Of a stretch of DNA of 64,000 nt, positions 1 to 11,600 are shown one piece after another. The stretch is from Limnoperna fortunei. Its lineage: Eukaryota; Mollusca; Bivalvia; Mytilida; Modiolidae. Numbering within the stretch: the stretch's first letter is position 1; each line of letters begins with the position of its first letter. A program made the translations under genes and the position numbers. The notes below the pieces were generated by a model that worked only from the letters and a program-made list of their open reading frames with translations, ran no database searches and was not told the origin of the DNA. Location of the stretch: NCBI GenBank assembly GCA_944474755.1, contig OX104117.1, positions 61,991,522 to 62,055,521 of the forward strand, given 5' to 3'.

Positions 1-1553
1 CCCAATTTGTTATTCAAAAATCAATGCATATTCAATAAAATGTTTTATTTGCTTAATTCAATACCTCATTGACAATATTCAAAACAGTTTCAAGACTAAA
101 CATAAATGTGTAGTCAGAATGAGGCTTTCAAATATGTCAAAAAATCATGCATTTTTTCTGGAATTTTGTTACCAAAAAATTACCATTTTTGCCACTTTAC
201 TGACTCCATTTTCAGAAAATGCACCAATCACAAATATTCATCATGAATATAATTACATAAATTGATGATTAATATTCAAAACTTATAAAAATCTCAATGG
301 GGTAACAAAAGATGTCTATAGAAAACACTGTTACCATTGTAACTTGTGAAAAAAAGCCATTTCTGTATTGTTCAATATTTCCACGAAACTACTGTTTCTT
401 AGAGGGTTAAATTAAATCATAATTAATTATTATTTTTAACAGACATCCTATAGACTTAAAATGACATTGAAATCATTTCAGGGTACAGTGTCTCAAAGTC
501 AAGGTCAACTAAAAATTGAGCTTTCAAATTTCAAATATAAAAATCTCGAAGCAAAATCAATTTTAAGTGACCTTGAGAACAACACAAGTCATCCTCACAA
601 GTCAGGGTTTCTGTGTCCACGAAACCCTGACAAACTTAGCTAGGAAATTCCCGGGCTAGAAGATTTTCGTATGACGTCAATCCTTTAAAAATATCAACTA
701 ATGAAATTGCTTGAAAGAAGCAAGTGTTTGGCAGTAGTCATTCTTAATCATTCTGGAGTGTGAAGAAAACGTAACGCAACTAAATAATAACGCGGTAATA
801 ACAAACTATTAACACTACTGTACAAAATACATTGATTTTCACATGGTCTACGCAACACATCCGTTTGGTTTATTTACAATCGACATCGGGATATCCCTTA
901 ACCAAATCGTGAATGAAAGCGAGCTTTTGATTGGCTACATTAAGGTACGATGTAGCCAATAAAAAAAGTGACTTCTAGCCCGGGAATTTCCTTGCTAAGT
1001 TTGTCAGGGGTTCGTGGACACATGTGGACACAGAAACCCTGACTTGTGAGGATGAACACAAGTGACCTTGAAAGTTTTCTAAGGTCATACTATGTTGAAA
1101 AGATCCTTTTAGGTACATATGATGACAACAATTGTTATCTTGGCCCATATAAGAAGTATGGTCATACATATATTTAAATATCGAAAAATTGCCGTTTTTG
1201 TTTTATTACCATGGTAACCAACTTTAACAGTGTTTTCTAAAGACGTTTTTTCTTACCCCATTGAGATTTTAAAAATTTTTGAATATTAATCATCAATCTA
1301 TGTAATTATGTATTCATGATGAGTATTTGTGATTGGTGCATTTTCTGAAAATGGAGTCAGAAAAGTGGCAAAAATGGTAATATTTTTTACCAAAAATTAT
1401 AGAGAATAATGCACTATTTCTTGACATGTTCAATAGTCTCAGTCTGATCACACATATATTTAAAATGTTGTAACTGTTTTGAATATTGTCAATGAGATAT
1501 TGAATTAAGCAAATTCTATTGAATATGAATTGATTTTCCCCTGAAAAATTGGG
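1..1553. mobile_element. Long-inverted-repeat element with a MITE nested inside
   Basis: Bases 1 to about 360 and about 1190-1553 are imperfect inverted copies (for example CTCATTGACAATATTC on the left against its reverse complement at about 1480-1495). The left arm starts at the window edge, so the outer boundary and any target duplication cannot be judged. A separate MITE sits at 590-1054. No transposase frame was seen. Confidence 0.8.
590..1054. mobile_element. MITE copy 1 with 9-bp target duplication
   Basis: 465 bp with perfect terminal inverted repeats of at least 30 bp starting CATCCTCACAAGTCAGGGTT. It is flanked by perfect direct repeats AACACAAGT at 581-589 and 1055-1063. The same element recurs at 22724-23207. 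It is non-coding. Nine-base duplications suggest a Mutator-like superfamily. Confidence 0.92.
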
Positions 1554-2510
1554 ATTTAAATATTGTCCTTTTCACTGTATTTTAATCGGCTCAAAATGGC
1601 CACCACGGTTACCATGGCAACCGAAGTCAAAGCATAACAAACAATCATTATTTTGTGATCCAATGGTCAACTTCAACTTATAAAATGAAAATCAGGAAAA
1701 TCTGAGACATGTCATGTCTCACCCTATATGGAAATCCTTTGATCCTTTTGGAGAATTGGTGTTAAGATCTATCTCATTAATGTACAAAAATCATCAGTTT
1801 TGTTGAGTAAATAGTTAGACCGAATCAACTTATGCAAACATCTCGAATGCAATTCCATTTCTTGTATTATTTGCCACCTGCAACCACTTCCACATTTAAA
1901 GTTCTGCCATTGTCTATAGTTGGGATTTTTTCAGTTCACGCATGTTTTCAGTTCACTTGGGCTGTACGTCATATAAGATATAAAGCTTTCTGAAAACTGA
2001 ATTCATTATTGAAATTTATTTTTGAATATTTATTCTCACAAAATAAAATCTCATACATCAGAGAAATAATCTTGATAATATTTATAAGAGAATTGACAGA
2101 TATCTAGAATATTTATTCATATAGAAAGAAAAATCAATTGAGTGATTTCCTGAATATTCTGTTTCATCTATTTAAAACTATAGAAAAAGCAAACCACAAC
2201 TAGTGTTTAATAATGGAGTATGTTCCAGAACTAATGTACAAATCAAATATATTGACAAACCAATCAGATTGATTTGTCTTACATGCAAAAACTGCTTTTG
2301 TTCTACAATAAACCAGAAAGGGATGGCTTTTATTCCAATATGTGAAATCGACATCTAAAAGATATTGATAATGATGACAATCTGTTTTCATCATGGCCTT
2401 AGCCATGGAGAAAAGAAAATGAAAACAGGTTAACATTGCCAATTTTGAGCTAGATCATGTACAAACTAGATAGCACTGAGACGTAATCAATCTCTGTGAG
2501 GCCTGCTAAC
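1554..2510. other. AT-rich stretch, nothing recognised
   Basis: No open frame with coding character, no splice-supported exon and no repeat matched elsewhere in the window. Confidence 0.4.
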
Positions 2511-2712
2511 CTTGAGGTCAAAGTTCATCAACCATGGCATGCAACACATCAATTTGATATTATCTATCAACATACAAAATATCAAAAGCCTACATCACAA
2601 TATAAAAAAGTTATAGCCTGGACATGATTAGTTTCAGACGGATGCACAGACGAACGAACGGACAGAAGACTGATCACTATAGGGAATCCACCACTAAGTG
2701 TTGGGGCCCTAA
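2510..2712. repeat. Pearl-like repeat end
   Basis: Short element ending in a GACG/GAACGGAC-type microsatellite (about 2637-2667), the same 3' architecture as the larger tandem elements here. It appears as a single truncated unit. Confidence 0.45.
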
Positions 2713-2865
2713 TAAAAGTAGTGAAACATATACTGCTGATTTATGCCAAATATATGGATGGTTATTCTGAATGGGGAGATTCTGTGAAAAAAGAGGACAG
2801 TTAAAATTCCATAGGGTGTTGACATTGAGGTACCATTAGATCAGATAGCTAACTCATTACATTGA

Positions 2866-3108
2866 ATTGAAAGATCAATAAATGAAAGTGTAACTAGGAA
2901 GGAATGTGCCCTCGTTCATCAGAAAACAGTTAGTACCTTTAAACCAGAAGAATTTAGAATCACTTGTAAAGACAACTTTCCCAAATCTGTAGATTTGAAA
3001 AATGTTAAATGTTTCAACAGTGATGATGGAAAGTGGACACTTCAAATTGCAAAAACAAGAAATAAAATTGAAAAAGGCAAAGCCTTTTCCAGTGAAGTTC
3101 ATAAACAT
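2866..3108 (+). pseudogene. Orphan coding-like frame
   Basis: 81 codons open between a TGA (2863-2865) and a TAA (3109-3111), without an ATG near the start. The amino-acid composition looks protein-like (ERSINESVTRKECALVHQKT and so on, with Cys, Trp and charged residues) rather than AT-rich noise. No family recognised. It could be an exon or a fossil of an element-borne gene. Confidence 0.3.
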
Positions 3109-3134
3109 TAATCAATACACAAGAGTGTATAATA

Positions 3135-4190
3135 AAAAATTGAAGAATGTGTCCATGGGACATGGATGCCCCTGCTAAAGGAAGTCCCAAACAGGAAGTA
3201 GTTGTCCAACAGGTCTGAAAGTCGCTTATGATGTACAACTTGTGATACTTAACCACCCTGCGAAATTTCAAATTGTTCTAATGTACGGTTTCTGAGTAAA
3301 GCTTGACGGTAATTTTCATACTCGTGTTAACACATTTTCATATCGGCCCAGTCGCAAACAGGAAGTAGTTGTGCGACAGGTCTGAAAGTCGCTTAGGATG
3401 TACAACTTGTGATACTGAACTACCCTGCCAAATTTCAAATTGTTCTTGTGTACGGTTTCTGAGAAAAGCTTGACGGAAATTTTCATACTCATGTTAACAC
3501 ATTTTCATATCGGCCCAGTCGCAAACAGGAAGTAGTTGTCCGACAGGTCTGAAAGTCGCTTAGGACGTACAACTTGTGATACTGAACCACAATGCCAAAT
3601 TTCAAATTGTTCTTGTGTATAGTTTCTGAGAAAAGCTTGACGGAAATTTTCATACTCGTGTTAACACATTTTCATATCGGCCCAGTCGCAAACAGGAAGT
3701 AGTTGTCCGACCGGTCTGTCAGTCACTTAGGACGTCCAACTTGAGATACTGAACTCCCCTGCCAAATTTCAAATTGTTCTGATGTACAGTTTCTGAGAAA
3801 AGCTTGACGGAAATTTTCATACTCATGTTAACACATTTTCATATTGGCCCAGTCGCAAACAGGAAGTAGTTGTCCGACAGGTCTGAAAGTCGCTTAGGAC
3901 GTACAACTTGTGATACTGAACTACCCTACCAAATTTCAAATTGTTCTGATGTACAGTTTCTGCGAAAAGCTTGACGGAAATTTTTTTATACTCATGTTAA
4001 CACATTTTCATATCAGCCCAATCGCAAACAGGAAGTAGTTGTCCGACTGGGCTGAAAGTTGCTTAGGAGGTACAACTTGTGATACTGAACCATCCTGCCA
4101 AATTTCAAATTGTTCTGATATACCGTTTCTGAGGAAAGCTTGACGGAAATTCAGACAGACGGACGGACAGACATGAGTCGCGGGGGCATA
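3135..4190. repeat. Pearl-like tandem element, about 167-bp units
   Basis: Six head-to-tail units of about 167 bp, each containing CAAACAGGAAGTAGTTGT and AGCTTGACGGAAAT, starting near 3186, 3353, 3520, 3687, 3853 and 4020. The array ends in an ACGGACGGACAGAC microsatellite at about 4155-4170. Related copy at 58240-58665. Confidence 0.9.
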
Positions 4191-4559
4191 AAAAAGGCAG
4201 TTGCTAGCCAGAAAAATAGTCTGGTTTATTTGTCCGTTGAGCTTATTTTGTCATGCTCTACCTGTGGCAAAGTATCGATGAGTTCAAGCTTTATTGGTTA
4301 TGATCTTAAAGGTCTAAAGTTAATGCCCCTTTTCTTGCCAACAATATTGTGGGAATCTCTTTTGTAAAATTCTACATATTTGCTAATTTCAAATTGATGC
4401 ATTTTTAATTGTAATTCTTTATAAGAAGAAAATTTGTTGCCTATGTTAAGTTTACCATTTTCAGCCATAGCAAGAGAGATAAGAAATGGACGCTGGCTCC
4501 AGCTGCTGCTGGACGCTAGTGACATGCACATTTCTAATGACCGGACGAATAGCATGAGA

Positions 4560-4595
4560 GCTATTTGTCCAGCTACAGCTAGCTGGACAAATAGC
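4560..4595. repeat. Perfect 15-bp hairpin
   Basis: GCTATTTGTCCAGCT, six-base loop ACAGCT, then its exact reverse complement AGCTGGACAAATAGC. Confidence 0.9.
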
Positions 4596-5071
4596 CACTC
4601 CGTAAAAAAAATGTCAATTCTAAATACAAACTATTTTTGTTATCAAGTTATTGCATCTTCTCTGTTGGTTTAGGTATCTTTTCAGTTTGAGTTAAGAGTA
4701 ACATTTGTTTATGTAAAAACTATTCATGCTTGTTGTCTTTACTCTTAATCTAATTTAAATTAGATTGCCTTGCATTTTATATGTAAAGTTGTGTTTTTTT
4801 ATTAACTAGTTTGTGAACTAACAATAATCAGAAATCAAGATGCCTTATGATATATGAAGCCATAGCTGAAGATGGACCTATAAAGAATCTTTATAGTTCA
4901 ATTCTGAAAGTAGCAACTATCAAGCAAAATGTCTCCTTTCAAAGCACAGGATGTATCTGGATGTATCATTAATTTCACCTTGAGCTAATGGTCAAGGTCA
5001 CAAGTGGACCATGACAGTACACACACATTGTCTAAAATGTTCTGCAAAAATTTGACATTGAACTGAAAGTT

Positions 5072-5310
5072 GATTTCTTTATTTTTAATGGTGTTTAACA
5101 CCACTTTCAGCATATTTTTAGCTATGCGTTCAGTTTTTTAAGGGAGGAAGCCAGAGTAAGTGGGTAAATCCAGGAACTTTGGTAGGAAAACAGCCAATTA
5201 AGATTGGAGTTGAGAACACCCTCCCTGCAGTAAAACTCGAACCCACAACCTCAGTGTTGACAGGTACATAATCAATAGTAGCTACCTTAACCACTCGGCC
5301 ACTGAGGCCC
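5072..5310 (-). mobile_element. tRNA-derived SINE
   Basis: Read on the minus strand it begins with a GTGGCCGAGTGGTTAAGG tRNA head (A-box like), has a B-box-like GGGTTCGAG, and ends in the shared tail that contains the CAGTTTTT and TTTCAGCA motifs in reverse. Flanked by perfect 10-bp duplications ACTGAAAGTT at 5062-5071 and 5311-5320. Confidence 0.88.
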
Positions 5311-5584
5311 ACTGAAAGTTTCAGGTCAGTGTTTGACAGGATGGTATGTGACACATCCTCCAGTAATGATTTACTCACATGCTAAATATTGTGCTGTGAA
5401 GCTTAAATATAACCAGATAGTTTCTTAGCGTTTCAAAATATGCCTAATGGCATTTTTGACCAAGACCAGAATTATTCATTTACAGGAAAACAACAACATA
5501 CCAATCTTCTTTCGTATTAGACAACAATTCTTATAAGATCACTTGTGGTTAAAAACAATAAATAAATCATTTTGAACAAATTTA

Positions 5585-5832
5585 TTTGTTTGTTTGTTTG
5601 ACTGAATGGTGTTTAATGCCAATTTCAGCAATTTGTAGCGATACCTTGGTGCCCAGTTTTTATTGAGGAGGAAGCTGGCACCACAGGGGAAATCCAAACC
5701 TTTGGTACAAAACTGCCAATCATTGTTAATTAAGGTTGGAGTCGAGCACATCATGGCCAAAAAAGACACAACCTCAGTGTTGACAGGCACCTGATTAACA
5801 CCAGAACAACTCTTGAAAGATCAGCCAGACAG
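5585..5832 (-). mobile_element. tRNA-derived SINE, diverged
   Basis: Same tail and middle as the other SINE copies, with a (TTTG)n tract at 5582-5598 that corresponds to the 3' A-rich tail on the minus strand. The tRNA head is degraded. Confidence 0.75.
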
Positions 5833-6167
5833 CCAATTCAATATTTTACATGAACAAAAAATACATACTAAACAGAAAGAACACAATATGAGGTCTTTTC
5901 AATTGTGTTGAAAAGGCAAACCCAATTTTTAATAAAAGGTCAATGTTTTACAAATTAGTTAGTTTGTGTCATTCTCTGGTTCTGACAATTTTCTTACTAA
6001 TCCAATGTAAATATCAATCCTCATTTTATTTTATAATGGCATCACACTGTAAGGAAAAATCAGTGTCAACCTCTGAAATATCTCTTGATTTTTGTGCAAT
6101 ACATTTTCTTGTAAATTACAAGTAGTACATGCTTATAAATATGACATATTTGTCAAATATGTAATGA

Positions 6168-6382
6168 TGTTGATGTTTCAGCAATTTTTCAGCTATATAA
6201 TGGCGTCCATTTTTTTTTAATTGGGGCTGGAATCTGTAGTACCCTGGAGAGAACCCCTGACCTTAGATAGGAAAACTGGCAATCTGTGTTAATTAAGAAT
6301 GGAGTCGAGTACAGCCTGCCTGCAGTGAGATTCAAACCTGCAACCTCAGCAACTACCTTAACCACTCATCCACCGAGGCCTT
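6168..6382 (-). mobile_element. tRNA-derived SINE
   Basis: Minus-strand copy with CCGAGG..CACTC head remnant near 6382 and the shared TTTCAGCAATTTTTCAGC tail near 6177. No clear target duplication. Confidence 0.75.
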
Positions 6383-6702
6383 CAATTATGTTATGATAAA
6401 TGTTACTTAGATCAATCTATAGTTCATTAAACAACTTTTATTTAATTTACATATGTGAAAAACAGTACTAAAACTAACAAAACATCACTTAAGATACAAT
6501 AAAAAATATTGATTTTCAATATCCATCAAGTTGATACTGAAAATTTTTATTTTTAAATTACATTCATCCTAATTTTCCATTATACTATTATTAGAAACAG
6601 ATAAATAATCATGGTGTCCTTTAAGTTGACAATGTAATTAATATCTTAAATAGCATAAGTATCCTTATTCAAAATCACATTATCTGTGAAGATCAATGTA
6701 AA

Positions 6703-8173
6703 CTAGAGGCTCCCAGGAGCCTGTAATAGCTCACCTGGAATCCAAATGACTTCAACTATATTTAAATTTTTGAAATTAAGAGTCTCAGTCTAGTTGTTAT
6801 AGCTTTTAAGTTACTGTGCAAAAACTAAACATTTCTTCGATAATTTTAGTTAAATACAATAACTCCTATAAGGTGCCATCAAACAATTTCTGAAAATTAA
6901 ATGGTTTTTACTAAAAAATTTTAGGCATTGTGCTTTAGGGTAAATTAGAAATTTACAGTTTTACTCTAGGTGTGTTTAAGACTAATTTATAATTCAAAAA
7001 CTGTTCATTTGTCCGAATTCATAATGAAAAGGCAATAACTCCTATAAAGAGTTATCTTGCAATTTTGGACTAAACAATCATTTGTAGGGCTTCTATTGCT
7101 GATCATTTGAGAAATTTTCAATCTAGCTGCAATAGTTTTCAAGTTACAGGACAAAAATGGAAAATTTCATAAAAAAATTGTCATTTAAGAGCAATAACCC
7201 CTATAAGGGGTCATCTGACAATTTCAGACTAATTAAGTGAATTGTAAGGTTTTTATTGCTGATCATTTGTTCAATTTATAATTTCACTCTAGCTGTTATG
7301 GTTTTTAAGTTACAGGACAAAACTGGAAAATTTCATAAAAAATTGCAATTTAAGGGCAATAACTCCTATAAGGAGTCATCTGACAATTTCAGTCTTTATA
7401 GTAATTTGTAGGGCTTGTATTGCTGATCATTTTTGCCATTTACAGTTTCACTCTACCTCATATAGTTTTCAAGTTATATTGTAAATACCAAAAATTTTGT
7501 CAAAAATCATCAATAAAGGGCAATAGCTCCTACAAGAAGCCCCCATACACAACTTCGCACTAATAGCAACTATTGTAGACCTTAATGTGCTGATCAATTT
7601 GAAGTAACTGTTTTCTCCATAGCTATTATAATTTTTGAGATAATAATCAAAAACCTGTGTTGACAAAACTGAAATGGAACGCGCCGTACCTATCGGAACA
7701 TCTGATTCGTCTGATTTTTGGTTCCAACTTTGATCCAAGATGGCGGACACAGACGCTGAAAATGTGATTTGGAAATGACTTTCAAGGTTTGGACGAAAAT
7801 CAAAAGAAGAACAACCTTTGACATTGTGAAAATCTTTCAAAGGAGTGAAAGAGTGAAATTTTAAGGCATGTATGGTTATACTATAATATGGGCTATACTG
7901 ATTTCAGGGCAGCCATTTTGAAACAAGTCGTCTGCCTTTGGACGTTCTATTATTACGAACCGATCCTGACGGTACGTACCGGATAATGGAAAGCAAGCTA
8001 GGAACCCTAAGGATGATTGTGGCCAAGTTTGAAAAAAATTGGCTCAGTGGTTTCAGAGGAAAAGATTTTTGAAAAATGTGGACAACGGACGACGTATGAT
8101 GGATGACAGACGACGGACGACAGACGCCTAGTGATGGCAAAAGCTCACATAGACCTTCAGTCCGGGTGAGCTA
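6703..8173 (-). mobile_element. Helentron-like (HINE) element, copy A
   Basis: Its minus-strand 3' end is the palindrome AGGCTCCTGGGAGCCT followed by CTAG and then T. Subterminal inverted copies of GCTCACC lie near both ends (6729 and about 8165). The interior has four to five tandem units of about 160 bp with AGGGCAATAACTCCTATAAG-type cores, then a GACGACGGACGAC microsatellite near 8110. Same family as the elements at 16503, 27161 and 30878. Confidence 0.82.
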
Positions 8174-8189
8174 AAAACTGATTGTTTAA

Positions 8190-8425
8190 GGTTCTACGCC
8201 TTTTTCAACAATAGTTTAGCTATATCATGGTGTCCAGTTTTTATAATAGGGGAAATTCAAGTACCATAATGAGAACCCCAAACCTTCGGCAGTAAAACTG
8301 GCAACCCTTGTAAATTAAGATTGAGTCAGCACACCCTGCCTGCAGTAAGGCTCAAACTCACACCTTTAATGTTGACACCCCAGTGATAAATATGACTAAC
8401 TAAACCACTCAGCCACCAGATCCCC
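8190..8425 (-). mobile_element. tRNA-derived SINE
   Basis: Minus-strand copy just downstream of LRPAP1 exon 6. Shared body with GGGTGTTCTC-like and CAGTTTTTAT motifs; head reads GGTGGCTGAGTGGTTTAG on the minus strand. Confidence 0.75.
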
Positions 8426-8483
8426 AGCTATGACGTGGTGTTATACAACAGAATCAAACAATTTAATACAGGCAGATCCTTAC

Positions 8484-8642
8484 CTTAAGTCCATACTCAT
8501 TTGCTTTTTGCTTCAGTAAAATATGTTTTTGTGGCATTTCACCATGTTTTGTTTCTCTCCCAAGCACAGTTTCTGCAAGCTCAACCTCCTCTTTTAAATA
8601 TTCATGCTTCGATATTTTGTGTTCAAAGTGGCGTAACTCTTC
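8484..8642 (-). CDS. LRPAP1: LRPAP1 exon 6: D3 helices
   Basis: 159 bp, 53 codons, phase 0 to 0, acceptor tttatacag and donor gtaagg. Encodes EELRHFEHKISKHEYLKEEV and ends HILLKQKANEYGLK. The gtaag donor shows that at least one more exon follows; it would carry the last turn of helix and the ER-retention tail. Confidence 0.87.
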
Positions 8643-11600
8643 CTGTATAAACATTAACTTGACTATTATATTCGGTTCAGTAAAGGCCAATTAAAATCAC
8701 ATTAATAATGGCATGACTGAAATGATGCAAACTGATTCCTGCCATTTGGAAGGCTGTGTGAATAATTCTATGAAGTTGTTTAAAATTCAATGAATGTTTG
8801 CTTTTCTTAATGGTGTTAGTAGTAGTCAGTTAAGTTAGTAGTTATACAGAACTGGAAAACAACTATAAAAGCTTATGTGAGGATCTATGGAGCAAGTAAT
8901 ACAACCAGAAAACAGTCAGCAAAGAATGTTTGAAACATTGTCTCTAATTTGTACACAGTACATTTAATCTTTTGTTCGGAAGAAGTTTTAAATCAAACAG
9001 GACTGTCAGAACTAAGTTGACAATCATATTGATAAATAATGTTGTTTTCATTAAGAAAACATCAAGATAGAACTGAAATCTTTTTGTACTTTGAAATTTT
9101 AAAATGATATTTGAGTAAGAAATATGATATCCAAAATTAACAATTTCTCTTTGGGCACATTTATCTTGAAACCCTACAACACTTTTTTTTCAATTCTAAA
9201 AGAATAATCAATAAAACTTATTTAAAAACCCATTATAATTGTTATATTGTAACTAAATTACAGGTGCATTTAAAGTTTCAGTTAATTACATTCTTAAAAA
9301 TAATATTCTCTTCCCCAGGCATATACATGACTCTTTCCATTAAACTTTACTGGTAAGAGAACAATTAAATCATCAGTTTGTTCATGCTTTTGATTAATTT
9401 CTTAAAGTAAAAAGTCTGATATTTATTTAAACTAAAGCACAAATATTATATTGTGGTTTCATTTGTATTCATAAGTACCAACTGTTGTTGTTTTTGTTGG
9501 TAAGGAAAAACCAGTAAATTAAGAATTCAACAAATAACCTAATAACCTATAATGACATTAATCTGACCGTGAAACTATAATGGGAAGGATGTTCGTATGT
9601 ATAATGAGGACTGATTTTCTTTTTTTTGCTTTATCAATCCTTGTTTTCAACTGAGATTGAGAAAAAATTATGAACAACTTCAATGTGTTTATTAAACTAA
9701 AAAGAAATGAAATTGATTAGAAAACATTGTTAGTTTTAAGTGTATTGCTATCAGTAATGACATTTTTTTAATGACCCAAAAACCATGAATTCAAGCTCAT
9801 ATTTGTATTGGTAAAAAAAAGTAACAACATGATGTCACAATGACAATCAGCTGAAAAATAGTCATGAAAAATACAAACCACTAAGAAAGTTTTGATTCTA
9901 ATTTTTAGGTCATGTTTGGGGTTCAAATATTACAAAAAGCACAATTTTACCATAAAAATATTTTTGCAGCATTTTTGAATTGAAGGTTAAAATGCCTTTA
10001 TTGTGTTGTTAAAAAATATTGAATTTGAGTATGACGCATGATGTTTTGTATTCAACAAGGGTTGGTGGAAATGCCAGGCTGCATAGGAGTCCCTAAGACT
10101 CATACAAAACGCAAGATGTATTTTTTGACAACACACCAACATTGTATATTGTTTGTTTTTTGTTTGAATGTTGTTTAACGCAACTTTCAGCAATTTTTCA
10201 GCTATATCATGGCATCCAGTTTTTATTGAGGGAAGAAGCCGGAGTACCCGGAGAGAACCCTCGACCTTCGGTAGGAAAACTGGCAATCCTTGTCAATTAA
10301 GATTGGAGTCTAGTACACCCTGCCTACAGTGAGACTTGAACCCGCAACATCAGGGTTGACAGACCACATGATCAATAGTAGACAAACTACCTTAACAACT
10401 CTGCCACAAAATCCTCTAACATTGTATATATATACATTTTGCAATCCCCGAAAAAGTAAATACATGACACCATTTCCACTTACAAGGCTATTCACATTAA
10501 GAGTTGAACATGCCTCTTTTGTGAACCATGATAATGAAAATTCAACTTATACAAACATGACTTGAATATAAATTTTACATATGTATTAACACAATTGAAA
10601 TGTTGTTAAAACTAAAAAGGTCACACATAATAAGACAAGTGGGTTATATATTTTTAAAATTGTGTGGTGATTTAATCACTATGTGTGGATTCACAACAGG
10701 TAAAATTTTAGTGACATGTAATAAAATCTGGTTAGTGGATTGACCATTATTTATTTGTATGTCTGTGGTACAAAAATCTTACATGCAACTGTGAGATTGC
10801 ACAACATGTGCAATATAGGATAATTGGTACTCATTAATAATTGGTCTGTAACCAGCAGGTCAATATGGTAATTCAGCTAATTCATTATTATTACCATCTA
10901 TTTATAGTACAGCAAGCCACTTAATTACATACCATAAAGGACTGCAGCTCATCGTCGGTCATGTTTGATCTTCTTGCCATGGCATATAATTCATACACTC
11001 TTTTGTCTCTGAATTCTAGTCCATTCTCACCAAAGTCTTGTTTCTCACTTAGGGTTTCTAGCTTTTCATAACCATCTTTTATATCTTTGTTCAGAGATTT
11101 TAATTTTTGATTGCTTTTTCCGTGATCAATCCCATCTAAGGTATTATCAAGTATATCGAAATCTGTAAGAAATAAAAATTCTTAACATAACTATATACTG
11201 AAAATGAAAATTCCCACATTTTGTGTGGGACCACGCAAAACAAAAGCGTTGGATGACAGAGAAATCTCTCTAACTACTTTCTACCAATTTCTTTCAAATT
11301 TTCTGTGGAATAACATAAATCACAAATCAATAAAAAAAAATTAAAAGATTTAATACTCAATGTAAATCCCACCCATTATCTCGCATGTTGACTGAGCAAT
11401 ATGACTAAGTGACCCATTTTGTCACATTATGACCGTGCAATATGACTAAGTGACCCATTATCTCACATGTTGACTGAGCAATATGACTAAGTGACCCATT
11501 ATCTCACATGTTGACTGAGAAATATGACTAAGTGACCCATTATCTCGCATGTTGACTGAGCAATATGACTAAGTGACCCATTTTGTTGCTTTATGACTGT

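Noticed and set aside
6390..6480. Possible LRPAP1 tail ending FNEL stop on the minus strand near 6421
   Set aside because: Looks like an ER-retention end, but the frame has a stop only six codons upstream and no plausible acceptor in between.
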